In this document: piece after piece, positions 25,571-34,625 of the stretch
Numbering within the stretch: position 1 is the first letter of the stretch
Layout: each line of letters starts with the position of its first letter
From: Streptomyces sp. SPB162
GTDB taxonomy: Bacteria; Actinomycetota; Actinomycetes; Streptomycetales; Streptomycetaceae
DNA: 64,000 nucleotides
NCBI RefSeq assembly: GCF_029504575.1
Contig: NZ_JAQFII010000001.1
Span: 2,020,501 to 2,084,500 of the forward strand
Reading direction: 5' to 3'
Translations under genes and position numbers: made by a program
The notes under the pieces: model-generated
Told to the model about the DNA's origin: nothing
Seen by the model: the letters and a program-made list of their open reading frames with translations, nothing else
The model's database searches: none

Positions 25571-27972
25571 GCGGACGCGCACGGCTGACGGTCTGCGCCG
25601 CGCTGGCGTCGATCATGGCTGCCTGTTCCCTGCTGCCGCTGGCCACCCCGACCGGCTGGATCCTGCAGGCGGCCTTCCTGGTCACGCTCCAGTCCTGCGT
25701 CGGTGCGCTGGCCCGGCGGGTACCGCTGGCCAGGCCACTGACCGTACTGGCGCAGGCCCTGGTCAGCCTGCTGATAGTGACCATGATGTTCGTCTCGAAG
25801 CAGGCCGTGGGCGGCATCCTGCCCGGCCCCAAGGCCTTCGCGGGGCTCGGCGACCGGCTCGGTGACGGCCTGCGGGACGTCAGCCAGTTCGCCATCCCCG
25901 CCCCGGTGACCCCGGGCATCCGGCTGCTGCTGGTCGCCGGCGTGCTGGTGATCGCGCTGGCCGTGGACGCGCTGGCGGTGACGTACGGCAGCGCCGCTCC
26001 GGCCGGGCTGCCGCTGCTCGCGCTGTACTCCGTCGCCTCCGGCCTCGCGGGCAGCGGCAGCCGCTGGCTGTGGTTCCTGATCGCGGCGGCCGGCTACCTG
26101 CTGCTGCTCCTCGCCGAGGGACGGGACCGGCTGTCGCGCTGGGGCCGGGTCTTCGGCGGCGGTCCCCCGTCCACCGGTTGGGCGGGCACCTCCTCGACCC
26201 GGTCCGAGGGCTCGGTCGTGGCACCGGTCCGCACCGGCCGCCGGATCGGGGCGATGGCCCTGGGCATCGCGCTGATCGCCCCCGCCCTGCTGCCCTCGCT
26301 GGGCAGCGGGCTGCTCGACCCGTCGGGCAACGGAACGGGCCCCGGCTTCGGCGGCGGCAGCTCCTCGTCGGTCAACCCGGTGGTGGCGCTGCAGGACAGC
26401 CTCAACCAGCCGACCAACCGCGAGGTCCTGTCGTACCGCACCAACGCGGCCGGCACGTCGGACATGTATCTGCGCATCGTCGCCCTCGACAGGTTCGACG
26501 GCACGCAATGGCGCTCCTCCGAGCGCCCGGTGACCGGTATCCCCGACGTGTTCCCGGTGCCCGCCGGGCTCGGCCCCGCGGTGAAGACGAACCAGATCGT
26601 CACCTCGGTCGCCGCGGACGGGAACTACGCGCAGAGCTGGCTGCCGCTCCCCTATCCCGTCCAGAAGCTCACGGTCGACGGCCGCTGGCGCTTCGACAAG
26701 GAGGGGCGCACGGTCGTCGGTGACCGCAAGCAGACGACCAAGGGCGTGAAGTACAAGGTCACCAGCCTGCTGGTGCAGCCGACGGCCTCCCAGCTGGCCA
26801 GCGCCCCCGAGCCGGCCACCGCGCTCAAGGAGGAGTACACCCAGGTCCCCGACAGCCTGCCGGAGGTGGTGGGCAGGACCGCGCTGGAGGTGACGCGCGG
26901 CGCGGCGAACCCGTACGAGCAGGCCGTGGACCTGCAGAAGTACTTCCACTCCGGGGACTTCCGGTACAGCACGCGGGTCCGGTCGGGCACCGGGGTCGAA
27001 GCGATCACCAACTTCCTCCGCGACAAGCAGGGGTTCTGCGTCCACTTCGCCTTCACCATGGCGGCCATGGCCCGCACCCTGCACATCCCGGCCCGCGTCG
27101 CGGTGGGCTTCGCGCCCGGCAGCGGTCCCCGGTCCGACGGCAGCGTGTCGGTGGGGCTCCAGGACGCGCACGCCTGGCCGGAGCTGTACTTCGAGGGCGT
27201 CGGCTGGACCCGCTTCGAGCCCACGCCGTCGCGCGGCACCGCCCCCAGCTACACGGCGGACCAGCTGCCGACCCCCGGTGGCGGGCCGGTCGTGCCGGAG
27301 CCCGACAAGTCGGTGGCACCGAGCGCCGGCGCCTCGGCCTCGGCGAGCTGCTCGGTCAAGGACAAGGCGCTGGGCGACTGCACGCCCCTCGGCCAGGACA
27401 CCGGCGGCGGATCGGCCGACACCGGGATCAGCGCCGGCCGGCTGGTGGGCATCGCCCTGCTGGCGGTGCTGGTGATCGTGGTGCCGCTGGTCCCGATGCT
27501 GTGGCGCCGCCGTGAGCGGTCCCGGCGGCTGGGCGGCGGACAGGGCCTGGCGGAGGGCGCCAGGACGCTCGCGGCCTGGCGGGAGCTGGTCGACACCGCG
27601 TGGGACTACGGGATCCCGCCCGACGACTCCGAGACGCCGCGCCGGGCGACCGCCCGGCTGGTGCGGGAGGGCGAGCTCGACGAGGCGGCGGCGCGGGCCG
27701 CCGGACAGGTCGCGGCCGCCGTGGAGCAGGTGCTGTACTCGCCCCGGCCGCGGCCGGTGGCCGGGCTGGCGGCGGATGTGCGCCAGGTGCGCGACGGGCT
27801 GCACCGGTCGGCCGGGCGGCGCGGGCGGCTGCGCGCCGTTCTGCTGCCGCGTTCGGCCGCACGGGTGATCTGGCGGCTGTCGGAGCAGTGGTCGGTGACG
27901 ACGCGGCGCTGGTCCGCGGCCGTCCGGCGGGCCTCAGACGCGGTCCGGCGGCCGTCACGACAGGCCTCCTAG
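25567..27972 (+). CDS. Membrane transglutaminase (TgpA/DUF3488 type)
   Basis: Polytopic membrane protein of 801 residues. The first 230 or so hold about six membrane helices (DUF3488). A transglutaminase-like domain follows in the extracytoplasmic part, with catalytic Cys491 (QGFCVHFAFTM) and His535 (DAHAWPEL). A further helix lies near 625-645 and a basic cytoplasmic DUF4129-like tail ends the protein. The ATG at 25567 overlaps the DUF58 stop. Substrates are unknown. Confidence 0.9.
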   Translation: MSGRARLTVCAALASIMAACSLLPLATPTGWILQAAFLVTLQSCVGALARRVPLARPLTVLAQALVSLLIVTMMFVSKQAVGGILPGPKAFAGLGDRLGDGLRDVSQFAIPAPVTPGIRLLLVAGVLVIALAVDALAVTYGSAAPAGLPLLALYSVASGLAGSGSRWLWFLIAAAGYLLLLLAEGRDRLSRWGRVFGGGPPSTGWAGTSSTRSEGSVVAPVRTGRRIGAMALGIALIAPALLPSLGSGLLDPSGNGTGPGFGGGSSSSVNPVVALQDSLNQPTNREVLSYRTNAAGTSDMYLRIVALDRFDGTQWRSSERPVTGIPDVFPVPAGLGPAVKTNQIVTSVAADGNYAQSWLPLPYPVQKLTVDGRWRFDKEGRTVVGDRKQTTKGVKYKVTSLLVQPTASQLASAPEPATALKEEYTQVPDSLPEVVGRTALEVTRGAANPYEQAVDLQKYFHSGDFRYSTRVRSGTGVEAITNFLRDKQGFCVHFAFTMAAMARTLHIPARVAVGFAPGSGPRSDGSVSVGLQDAHAWPELYFEGVGWTRFEPTPSRGTAPSYTADQLPTPGGGPVVPEPDKSVAPSAGASASASCSVKDKALGDCTPLGQDTGGGSADTGISAGRLVGIALLAVLVIVVPLVPMLWRRRERSRRLGGGQGLAEGARTLAAWRELVDTAWDYGIPPDDSETPRRATARLVREGELDEAAARAAGQVAAAVEQVLYSPRPRPVAGLAADVRQVRDGLHRSAGRRGRLRAVLLPRSAARVIWRLSEQWSVTTRRWSAAVRRASDAVRRPSRQAS

Positions 27973-28011
27973 GCGCGGGCGCGAGGGACGTCCGGTGCCG
28001 CGGGGCCGGGC

Positions 28012-28056
28012 ATGACGAGGGGCGCGGAACCGGTACGGTTCCGCGCCCCTCGTCAT
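28012..28056. terminator. Bidirectional terminator after the transglutaminase operon
   Basis: Arms ATGACGAGGGGCGCGGAACC and GGTTCCGCGCCCCTCGTCAT pair perfectly over 20 bases around a five-base centre. It lies between convergent genes (stop at 27972 and stop at 28108). Confidence 0.9.
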
Positions 28057-28107
28057 ACATCCGAAAACTGTTGAGACCCTCTTGCGAACACTCCGCCTCG
28101 GCGGCCG

Positions 28108-28497
28108 CTAGCTTTCCTGCCCATCCCTGCGGCGCTGCCAGCGTTCCTCGATCCGGTCCATGACCTTGCCCCTGCGACGGGGGTGAGCCCGACCCGCTGC
28201 TGCGGCGGGCTGCTGCTCACCGGGTTTGCCGGCCTTCCGCCAACCCGTGACCGCGAGCACGGCACAGGCCAGCATGACGAGGAATCCGACCACACTGATC
28301 CAGGGCTGCTGCTTGATCATTCCAGCCATCAGCAGCGCGATACCCACCAAGAAGCCCGCTACCGCTTGGTAGACACGCCGCCGGGTATAGGTGCGCAGCC
28401 CGCTTCCCTCAAGCGCCGACGCGAACTTGGGATCTTCGGCGTACAGCGCTCGCTCCATCTGCTCGAGCATGCGCTGCTCGTGCTCCGAGAGCGGCAC
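28108..28497 (-). CDS. DUF3040 small membrane protein
   Basis: 129 residues beginning MPLSEHEQRMLEQMERALYAEDPKFASAL, the diagnostic DUF3040 start, followed by two membrane helices (about 45-62 and 66-84) and a basic tail. The GTG at 28497 follows AGGAGG at five bases. Function unknown; such genes are common in actinobacteria, often near the dcw cluster. Confidence 0.9.
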   Translation of the reverse strand: MPLSEHEQRMLEQMERALYAEDPKFASALEGSGLRTYTRRRVYQAVAGFLVGIALLMAGMIKQQPWISVVGFLVMLACAVLAVTGWRKAGKPGEQQPAAAAGRAHPRRRGKVMDRIEERWQRRRDGQES

Positions 28498-28710
28498 GGC
28501 GTCCTCCTACTCGTCGGTCGCGGGGGCGACCGGTCCGACCCTTATTCAAGGATAGGCAGGGATTCGCCCCCGTGAAACCCGCCCCACTACGCCAATCCGA
28601 CGGGGGCTTCATTCCCCGTCCGCCGTTACGTCATGCCAGCATACGGTCCTGAACGGCCGTCCGGGCGGCCTGTGACGGACTACTCCCGGCGCCGTGGCCG
28701 GCGAGGCCCG

Positions 28711-29490
28711 TCACCCGCGGTCGGCGAGTACGTGCAGTTGGGTGGCGATCGAGTGGAACGCGGGCTGCTCCGCGGCCGCCAGTTCCAGCTTGAGCAGCGC
28801 TTCCAGGGCGCCCGGCTCGGTGTCCACCAGCACACCGGGGACCAGGTCGGCGAAGACCCGGACGCCGTGCACCGCGCCGACCCGCAGGCCCGCGTCGGAG
28901 ACCAGGCGGGTGAGCTGCTCGGCGGTGAAGCGGCGCGGGAGCGAGTCCCCGGCGCCCCACCGGCCGTCGGGGTCCCCTATGGCGTGCTGCGCCTCGGCGA
29001 AGTGGCCGGCGATGGCCCGGGCCAGCACGGCGCCGCCGCGGCCCGCGGCCAGCAGGCTCAGCGTCCCGGCCGGGCGCAGCGCGCCGACGGCGTTGCCCAC
29101 GCCCTCCGCCGGGTCGTCGACGTACTCCAGGACGCCGTGGCAGAGCACGACGTCCTGGCTGCCGGGCTCGACGACGTCGAGCAGGCCGTGGGTGTCGCCC
29201 TGGACGCCGCGGACCCGGTCGGTCACCCCGGCTTCGGCGGCCCGGCGCTCCAGCGCGAAGAGCGCGTCCGGGCTCGGGTCCACGACGGTGACCCGGTGGC
29301 CGAGGCGCGCCACCGGCACCGCGAAGTTCCCGGTGCCGCCCCCGGTGTCGAGCACGTCGAGCGGCTCTCCGGCGTCACGGCCGCCGGCCTTGGCCTGCCG
29401 TTCGAGCGCCTCGCGCAGCACCTCCCAGACCACGGCGGTACGGAGGGACGCTCGGGGGCGGATCGGATCCACCACTCCTTCACGGGACAT
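28711..29490 (-). CDS. SAM-dependent methyltransferase
   Basis: Class I methyltransferase of 259 residues. Motif I is LDTGGGTGNFAVPVARLG and the acidic residue closing the next strand is in VTVVDPSPDAL; motif III-like PAGTLSLLAAGRGG also appears. The start MSREGVVDPIRPRAS at 29490 has GAGGAG ten bases upstream; a start at 29544 is less likely. The substrate cannot be read from sequence. The HEPN gene lies immediately upstream. Confidence 0.85.
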   Translation of the reverse strand: MSREGVVDPIRPRASLRTAVVWEVLREALERQAKAGGRDAGEPLDVLDTGGGTGNFAVPVARLGHRVTVVDPSPDALFALERRAAEAGVTDRVRGVQGDTHGLLDVVEPGSQDVVLCHGVLEYVDDPAEGVGNAVGALRPAGTLSLLAAGRGGAVLARAIAGHFAEAQHAIGDPDGRWGAGDSLPRRFTAEQLTRLVSDAGLRVGAVHGVRVFADLVPGVLVDTEPGALEALLKLELAAAEQPAFHSIATQLHVLADRG

Positions 29491-29562
29491 GGCGGGCGGC
29501 TCCTCGCGGACGACGGCTAGAACAGGCGCCTCCACTCTATCCACGCCCTCGCCGACCGCAGG

Positions 29563-30039
29563 TCAGTTGGCCTTCTGGTGGGGCAGGTCGGTTCGCAGTT
29601 CGGCGGGCAGGGTGGGCTGGAGCACCAGCATCCGCTCCACCAGGCGCAGGAACATGGCGGCGGCACGCAGCAGATCGTCCGCGTCCCGCCAGGAGGCGGC
29701 ACCCTCTATGCCGGCTTCGGCGCGCGCCCGGCGGCGCGCGCCGTACTCGAACATGGCGCTCCACTCGCTGAGCTCCGGGGCGACTTCGGGCAGCACCTCC
29801 CAGGCGCTGCGTATCCGCTGCCGCCGCCTGTTGCCGGCTTCGGGACGGCCACGCACCGCCAGCACGGCCGCGGCTGTCCGCAGCGCGGCGAGGTGGGCGG
29901 TGGCGTAGCGCTCGTTGGGGGTTTCCAGGACGGCCGCCTCGTCAAGTCCGAGGTGGGCCTGGGTGAGCAGGTCGAGGGCGGCGGGCGGAGCCGCCGCACG
30001 GCGCAGCACGGGATGGATGTCGCTTACGTGAGCAGCCAT
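29563..30039 (-). CDS. SAV_6107-type HEPN protein
   Basis: All-alpha protein of 158 residues, rich in Ala, Leu, Arg and Glu, with the pattern of the SAV_6107 HEPN family (LTQAHLGLDEAAVLETPNERYATAHLAALRTAAAVLA). An RNase-like or nucleotide-binding role is possible for HEPN proteins in general, but no clear RX4-6H motif is visible. The ATG at 30039 follows AGGAGG. It may be co-transcribed with the methyltransferase. Confidence 0.8.
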   Translation of the reverse strand: MAAHVSDIHPVLRRAAAPPAALDLLTQAHLGLDEAAVLETPNERYATAHLAALRTAAAVLAVRGRPEAGNRRRQRIRSAWEVLPEVAPELSEWSAMFEYGARRRARAEAGIEGAASWRDADDLLRAAAMFLRLVERMLVLQPTLPAELRTDLPHQKAN

Positions 30040-30179
30040 GACGAGCCTCCTGTCTTCGTACGACCCATAGTGGGGCACACCACTGACAATCGGTCCTGAC
30101 CTGCGGAATTGCTCTTAGCACAGACGTTCCCCTGCCCCGGCCGCAGGGTCGCAACCGCCATGCGGCATACTTCTTTTGT

Positions 30180-30193
30180 ACTGACCAGTCAGT
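30180..30193. promoter_or_regulatory. Palindromic operator ahead of the ABC/YhgE/TetR operon
   Basis: ACTGAC and GTCAGT form a perfect inverted repeat around a two-base centre, 20 bases before the GTG of the ABC gene. The operon ends with a TetR regulator, and TetR proteins bind such palindromes, so autorepression of the operon is likely. Confidence 0.6.
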
Positions 30194-30212
30194 TCAAAGA
30201 GGAGGGTGACTC

Positions 30213-30974
30213 GTGATCACCGCGGAGGGGTACGGGCTACGAGGCCCGCGTGGGCGGGTCTTCGGGGACGTGTCGTTCAGCGCGCCCGCCGGCACGCTGA
30301 TCGCCGTCGAGGGCCCGTCGGGCAATGGCCGCACCTGCCTGATGCTGGCGCTCACCGGACGCATGAAGGCCAACGAGGGCGGGGCGGAGGTCCACGGGCA
30401 CCCCCTCCCCCGGCGCATGCCCGCCGTACGGCGGATCAGTGCCCTCGGCCCCGTCGACGGCATCTCCGCCCTCGAACCGGCCCTCACCGTCGCCGAGCAC
30501 CTGCACGAGAGGGTGCTGCTGCAGCGCAGGTTCTTCTCCCGCGCCGCACGCGACCGCGCCGACGTGGCGGCGGCTCTCGCGGCCGCGGGGCTCGAACTCG
30601 ACTCGCTGGTCAAGGGCGAGCGGACGGCCGTTCGCGACCTGGAACGGCTGGAGGCGCTGCGGCTCGGCGTCGCCCTCGCGCTGCTGGCGCGCCCCCGGGT
30701 GCTCGGGATCGACGACGTCGACCACAAGCTCGGCGACGCCGACCGCGAGCGGGCCTGGTCGATGCTGCGCTCGGTGGCCGACACGGGCGTCACCGTCCTC
30801 GGCGTCTGCACCGAGGCGCCCGCGGACGCGCTGGTGGTCCCCACCAGGCCCGCCCGCCCCACCGACACGACCGCCGAGCGGTCCGCCGACACGACCGCCG
30901 AGCCGTCCGCCGACGCGACCGAAGAGACCGAAGAGGGGGCCGTCGATGCGTACACCGAAGCTCGCCGCGCTTGA
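30213..30974 (+). CDS. Atypical ABC-type ATP-binding protein
   Basis: 253 residues with an ABC fold, but the key motifs are altered. Walker A reads GPSGNGRT (Arg in place of the catalytic Lys). The signature LSGGQ is missing; its place is held by RDLERLEALRLG. Walker B ends in DDVD. The C-terminal 45 residues are low-complexity (Thr/Glu/Asp/Ala). The GTG at 30213 follows GAGGAGG. It overlaps the YhgE/Pip gene by 29 bases. From memory, similar ATPases with Gly-Arg-Thr occur in other streptomycetes, so this looks like a family trait. Transport by ATP hydrolysis is not assured. Confidence 0.85.
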   Translation: MITAEGYGLRGPRGRVFGDVSFSAPAGTLIAVEGPSGNGRTCLMLALTGRMKANEGGAEVHGHPLPRRMPAVRRISALGPVDGISALEPALTVAEHLHERVLLQRRFFSRAARDRADVAAALAAAGLELDSLVKGERTAVRDLERLEALRLGVALALLARPRVLGIDDVDHKLGDADRERAWSMLRSVADTGVTVLGVCTEAPADALVVPTRPARPTDTTAERSADTTAEPSADATEETEEGAVDAYTEARRA

Positions 30975-33063
30975 GCTGAAGAAGTTCGGCCGGGGCCGGC
31001 TGCCGCGCGCCGCCATGGCCGCGCTCCTGCTGCTGCCGCTGCTCTACGGCGCCCTGTACCTCTGGTCCTTCTGGGATCCGTACGGGCGGCTCGACAAGAT
31101 CCCCGTCGCGCTGGTGAACGCCGACCGCGGCGCGACCGCCGGCGGCAAGAAGATCGCGGCGGGCGACGAACTCGCCGCCAAGCTGCACGACACGGCCACC
31201 TTCGACTGGCGGGAGACGGACTCCGCCGACGCCACGAAGGGCCTGGAGAACGGCTCCTACTACCTGACGCTCACCATCCCCGCCGACTTCAGCGAGCGGA
31301 TCGCGTCCAGCTCCGGCAGCCACCCGGAGACCGGCGCCCTGCAGGTGCGCACCAACGACTCCAACAACTACATCGTCGGGCAGATCTCCCGCAGCGTGTT
31401 CTCCCAGGTCAGGGCGGCCACCTCGGCGGGTGCCTCACGCGGCTTCTACGACAATATCTTCGTGTCGTTCTCCGATCTGCACGACCAGACGCAGAAGGCG
31501 GCCAAGGGCGCGTCGGATCTCGCCGGCGGCGCGGGCACCGCCGAGCAGGGCTCGAAGGAGCTCGGCTCCGGCATCCGCAAGGCCGAGCAGGGGGCGGGTC
31601 GGCTCGCCGCCGGCCTCAAGGACGCGGAGAAGGGCAGCGGCGAACTCGCCACCGGCCTCGACACGCTCGACTCCGGCGCCGGCCAGGTCGCGACGGGCAC
31701 CCAGCGGCTCGCGGACGCCGTGAACGGCGCCTCCGACAAGATCGCGTTCGTGAAGGCCCACACCCGCGAGATCGGCGAGGCCTCCCGGATCGTCGCCGAC
31801 GGCTCCCAGGCGATCAAGGACCATCTGGACACGATCGCCGTGCTCGCGCCGGACGCGGCCAGGACGACGAGGACCGCCGCGAACCTCGTACGGCAGCAGT
31901 ACACGAAGCAGTGCGCCGCCACCCCGACCACCGGCGACTGCGTCGCCCTCAAGCGCGCCGCCGACAAGACCGCCGAGGGCGCGGCACTGGCCGAGCGCCT
32001 CAACGCGCAGGTCGGCACCCCCGCCTCGTTCGACCGGCTCACCACCGACCTGGGCAAGCTGCACGGCTACGCCCAGGAGCTGGCCGCCGCCGCGCCCCAC
32101 CTCTCCTCGGACATCGACGGCGCCGTCAAGAACCTCAACCGGCTCAACACGGGTGCCCACCAGGTCGCCGCCGGCGCCCACACGGCCGCCGGCGGCGCGC
32201 ACACCCTCGACAAGGGAATCGGCAAGCTCTCCGACGGCGCCGACACCCTCAGCGGCGGCATGTACCAGCTCTCCACCGGCAGCAACCAGCTCACCACCGG
32301 CCTGACGAAGCTCTCCACCGGCAGCGGGCAGCTCGCCTCCGGCCTCCACGAGGGCGTCGACAAGATCCCGGACTACGACGCCGACGAGCGCGACGCGCGC
32401 ACCGCCGTGATGGCCGACCCCGTACAGCTCGCCTCGAACTCGCTGCACCAGGCGTCCAACTACGGGGAGGGGCTCGCCCCGTACTTCATCCCGCTCTCCC
32501 TGTGGGTCGGCGCGATGGTCGGGTACATGCTCTTCCAGCCGCTGAACCGCCGGGCGCTCGCCGCCGGGGCCTCGTCCTGGCGGATAGCGCTGGCGGGCTG
32601 GCTGCCGGTGGCCGTGGTCGGGGTCGCGCAGGTGCTGGCGCTGATGTCGGTGCTGCACTGGGTGGTCGGGCTGCAGATGGCCCGCGCCGCCGGCACGATC
32701 GGCTTCCTGCTGCTGGCCGCCGCCTGTTTCGCCGCCATCATCCAGTTCCTGGGCGCCCGCTTCGGCCCGGCCGGACGCGTGCTCACCCTGGCGATGCTGA
32801 TGCTGCAGCTGACCTCGGCGGGAGGCACCTACCCGGTGCAGACCAGCCCCGGATTCTTCGGCTTCCTGCACCCGCTGCTGCCCATGAGCTACGTCGTCGA
32901 GGGGCTCCGCCACCTGATCACCGGCGGCGGGCTCTGGCCGGTCTGGCGGGCCTGCCTGGTGCTCCTGGCCTTCACGGCCGCCGCGCTGGCGCTCACCACC
33001 CTGACCGCCCGGTCCAAGCAGGTGTGGACCGTGGACCGGCTGCATCCGGAGCTGACCCTGTGA
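30946..33063 (+). CDS. YhgE/Pip-domain membrane protein
   Basis: 705 residues, ABC-2 permease-like. One membrane helix is near the N-terminus (about 22-42), and a large extracytoplasmic part carries many Gly-rich heptad-like repeats (SGELATGLDTLDSGAGQVATG and similar, about 185-260 and 400-475). Five or six helices lie at the C-terminus (about 505-695). The start MRTPKLAALELKKFGRGRLPR has GAGGGGG upstream, inside the end of the ABC gene. The family includes phage infection protein and MmpL-related exporters; here it probably pairs with the ATPase and is controlled by the TetR gene downstream. Confidence 0.9.
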   Translation: MRTPKLAALELKKFGRGRLPRAAMAALLLLPLLYGALYLWSFWDPYGRLDKIPVALVNADRGATAGGKKIAAGDELAAKLHDTATFDWRETDSADATKGLENGSYYLTLTIPADFSERIASSSGSHPETGALQVRTNDSNNYIVGQISRSVFSQVRAATSAGASRGFYDNIFVSFSDLHDQTQKAAKGASDLAGGAGTAEQGSKELGSGIRKAEQGAGRLAAGLKDAEKGSGELATGLDTLDSGAGQVATGTQRLADAVNGASDKIAFVKAHTREIGEASRIVADGSQAIKDHLDTIAVLAPDAARTTRTAANLVRQQYTKQCAATPTTGDCVALKRAADKTAEGAALAERLNAQVGTPASFDRLTTDLGKLHGYAQELAAAAPHLSSDIDGAVKNLNRLNTGAHQVAAGAHTAAGGAHTLDKGIGKLSDGADTLSGGMYQLSTGSNQLTTGLTKLSTGSGQLASGLHEGVDKIPDYDADERDARTAVMADPVQLASNSLHQASNYGEGLAPYFIPLSLWVGAMVGYMLFQPLNRRALAAGASSWRIALAGWLPVAVVGVAQVLALMSVLHWVVGLQMARAAGTIGFLLLAAACFAAIIQFLGARFGPAGRVLTLAMLMLQLTSAGGTYPVQTSPGFFGFLHPLLPMSYVVEGLRHLITGGGLWPVWRACLVLLAFTAAALALTTLTARSKQVWTVDRLHPELTL

Positions 33064-33097
33064 TCCGGGACCGCCCCGGGCAGGGACAATCGACGCC

Positions 33098-33712
33098 ATG
33101 ACCACCGCACGTCGTCAGGCCACGCGGCAGAAGCTCTACGAGGCCGCCGTCACACTCATCGCCGAGCAGGGCTTCTCCGCCACCACCGTGGAGGAGATCG
33201 CCGAGCGGGCCGGCGTCGCGAAGGGCACCGTCTACTACAACTTCGCCAGCAAGAACGAACTGTTCGAGCAGCTGCTGCGGCACGGCGTCGGACTGCTCAC
33301 CGTCTCGCTGCGGGTCGCCGCGGACGAGGTGACCGCGCGCGGTGGCAGCCGGGTCGACGCGCTGGACGCGCAGATCCGGGCCGGGCTGGCGTTCATCGCC
33401 CGCTATCCGTCCTTCACCCAGCTGTACGTCGCCGAGCTGTGGCGGACCAACCGCGCCTGGCAGGACACGCTGATGATCGTCCGCCAGGAGGCGGTCGCGG
33501 TAGTGGAGAAGGTGCTGCGCGAGGCGGTCGACAACGGGGAGCTCAGCGACGAGATCGACGTGCCGCTCACCGCGTCCGCGCTCTTCGGGATGGTGCTGGT
33601 CGCCGCCCTGGACTGGCAGGCGTTCCAGTCGCACCGCAGCATCGACGACGTGCACTCCGCCCTGTCCCGGCTGCTGCAGGGCCGGGTCGGCGGCGACGCC
33701 CGGCGGAACTGA
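33098..33712 (+). CDS. TetR-family regulator
   Basis: 204 residues with an N-terminal helix-turn-helix (GFSATTVEEIAERAGVAKG, then TVYYNFASKNELFEQ) and a helical ligand-binding domain with a TetR_C-like end. It is the third gene of the ABC/YhgE operon and the likely binder of the palindrome at 30180-30193. The ATG is at 33098. A strong terminator follows four bases after the stop. Confidence 0.92.
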   Translation: MTTARRQATRQKLYEAAVTLIAEQGFSATTVEEIAERAGVAKGTVYYNFASKNELFEQLLRHGVGLLTVSLRVAADEVTARGGSRVDALDAQIRAGLAFIARYPSFTQLYVAELWRTNRAWQDTLMIVRQEAVAVVEKVLREAVDNGELSDEIDVPLTASALFGMVLVAALDWQAFQSHRSIDDVHSALSRLLQGRVGGDARRN

Positions 33713-33715
33713 GTG

Positions 33716-33768
33716 AGCGCTGTTCCGGCACATCCCGATCCCCCGTCGGACCGTGCCGGAACAGCGCT
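33716..33768 (+). terminator. Terminator of the ABC/YhgE/TetR operon
   Basis: Perfect 16-base arms AGCGCTGTTCCGGCAC (33716-33731) and GTGCCGGAACAGCGCT (33753-33768) around a 21-base loop, directly after the tetR stop. Confidence 0.88.
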
Positions 33769-33909
33769 ACCCGTTCACCCCCGTTACGTACGGGCCGCCC
33801 CTGCTCCGCCGCCCCGTGTCGGCGGTACCGGCACCGCGCCCGTCCGTGGTCCCTACCTTCCCCCGAACGGGGGCGGCGGCCCATCCGCGCTCCTACTCAA
33901 CTCTTCCTC

Positions 33910-33925
33910 TGAGTACAGGTACTCA
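33910..33925. promoter_or_regulatory. Perfect MacR-type operator upstream of the DUF4126 gene
   Basis: TGAGTAC-AG-GTACTCA is an exact match to TGAGTACnnGTACTCA, the consensus I recall for the Streptomyces response regulator MacR. It lies 54 bases before the ATG of the DUF4126 gene. A possible -10 (TACCAT, 33967-33972) would start transcription at or next to that ATG, so the gene may be leaderless and the site lies just upstream of the -35 region. The macR and macS homologues are in this same window. Confidence 0.75.
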
Positions 33926-33979
33926 TCAGCGCACGGTTTCGTTCACGCGGACCTCGGACGGTTCGCTACCATCCGGACC

Positions 33980-34576
33980 ATGTCGGTACTTCCGCTCGTC
34001 TTCACCAGCGGCTGGGCGAGCGGGATCAACGCCTACGCCGTGGTGTTCCTGCTCGGTCTGATGGGGGCGATCGGGGTCACCGACGAGGTGCCCGCGTCCC
34101 TGGAGCGGCCCGACGTGCTGATCGTGGCCGGGGTGCTCTTCCTGTGCGAGGCCGTCGCCGACAAGATCCCGTTCGTCGACTCGGCGTGGGACGCGGTGCA
34201 CACCGTCATCCGCCCGGTCGCCGGCGCGGTGGTCGCGGCGCTGCTCGCCGGGCAGGACGGTTCGCTGCCGCAGCTGGCCGCGGCCGCGGTGGGCGGCTCG
34301 ACGGCGCTCGCCAGCCACCTCGTCAAGGCCGGTACGCGGATAGCGGTCAACACCTCGCCGGAACCGGCCAGCAACATCGTCCTCAGCCTCGCCGAGGACC
34401 TCGGTGTCTCCGCGATCATCGTCTTCGCGCTCTTCCACCCGCTCGCCGCCGCGGCCATCGCGGGCACGATGCTCGTGCTCGGCATCGTCACGGTCGTCTT
34501 CCTGTTCTCCCGGATCCGCCGCTTCCTGCGCCGCTGGAAGGCCCGGCGCGCGCAGAAGCGGCTGGCGCCGATCTGA
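33980..34576 (+). CDS. DUF4126 membrane protein
   Basis: 198 residues with about five hydrophobic segments and the DUF4126 pattern (TSGWASGINAYAVVFLLGLMG at the start; VAAALLAGQDGSLPQ-like middle; VKAGTRIAVNTSPEPASNI; basic end RRFLRRWKARRAQKR). Function unknown. The start at 33980 fits a leaderless mRNA from TACCAT at 33967. The MacR box upstream suggests control by the MacRS two-component system. Confidence 0.85.
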   Translation: MSVLPLVFTSGWASGINAYAVVFLLGLMGAIGVTDEVPASLERPDVLIVAGVLFLCEAVADKIPFVDSAWDAVHTVIRPVAGAVVAALLAGQDGSLPQLAAAAVGGSTALASHLVKAGTRIAVNTSPEPASNIVLSLAEDLGVSAIIVFALFHPLAAAAIAGTMLVLGIVTVVFLFSRIRRFLRRWKARRAQKRLAPI

Positions 34577-34625
34577 CGGGACCTGCCGGGCGGCGCTGTC
34601 GGTGCCGCCCGATACAGTCGCCGAC

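Noticed and set aside
24943..27972. Start of the transglutaminase gene at 24943
   Set aside because: The extra 208 residues overlap the DUF58 gene out of frame and are arginine-rich; the ATG at 25567 overlapping the DUF58 stop fits better.
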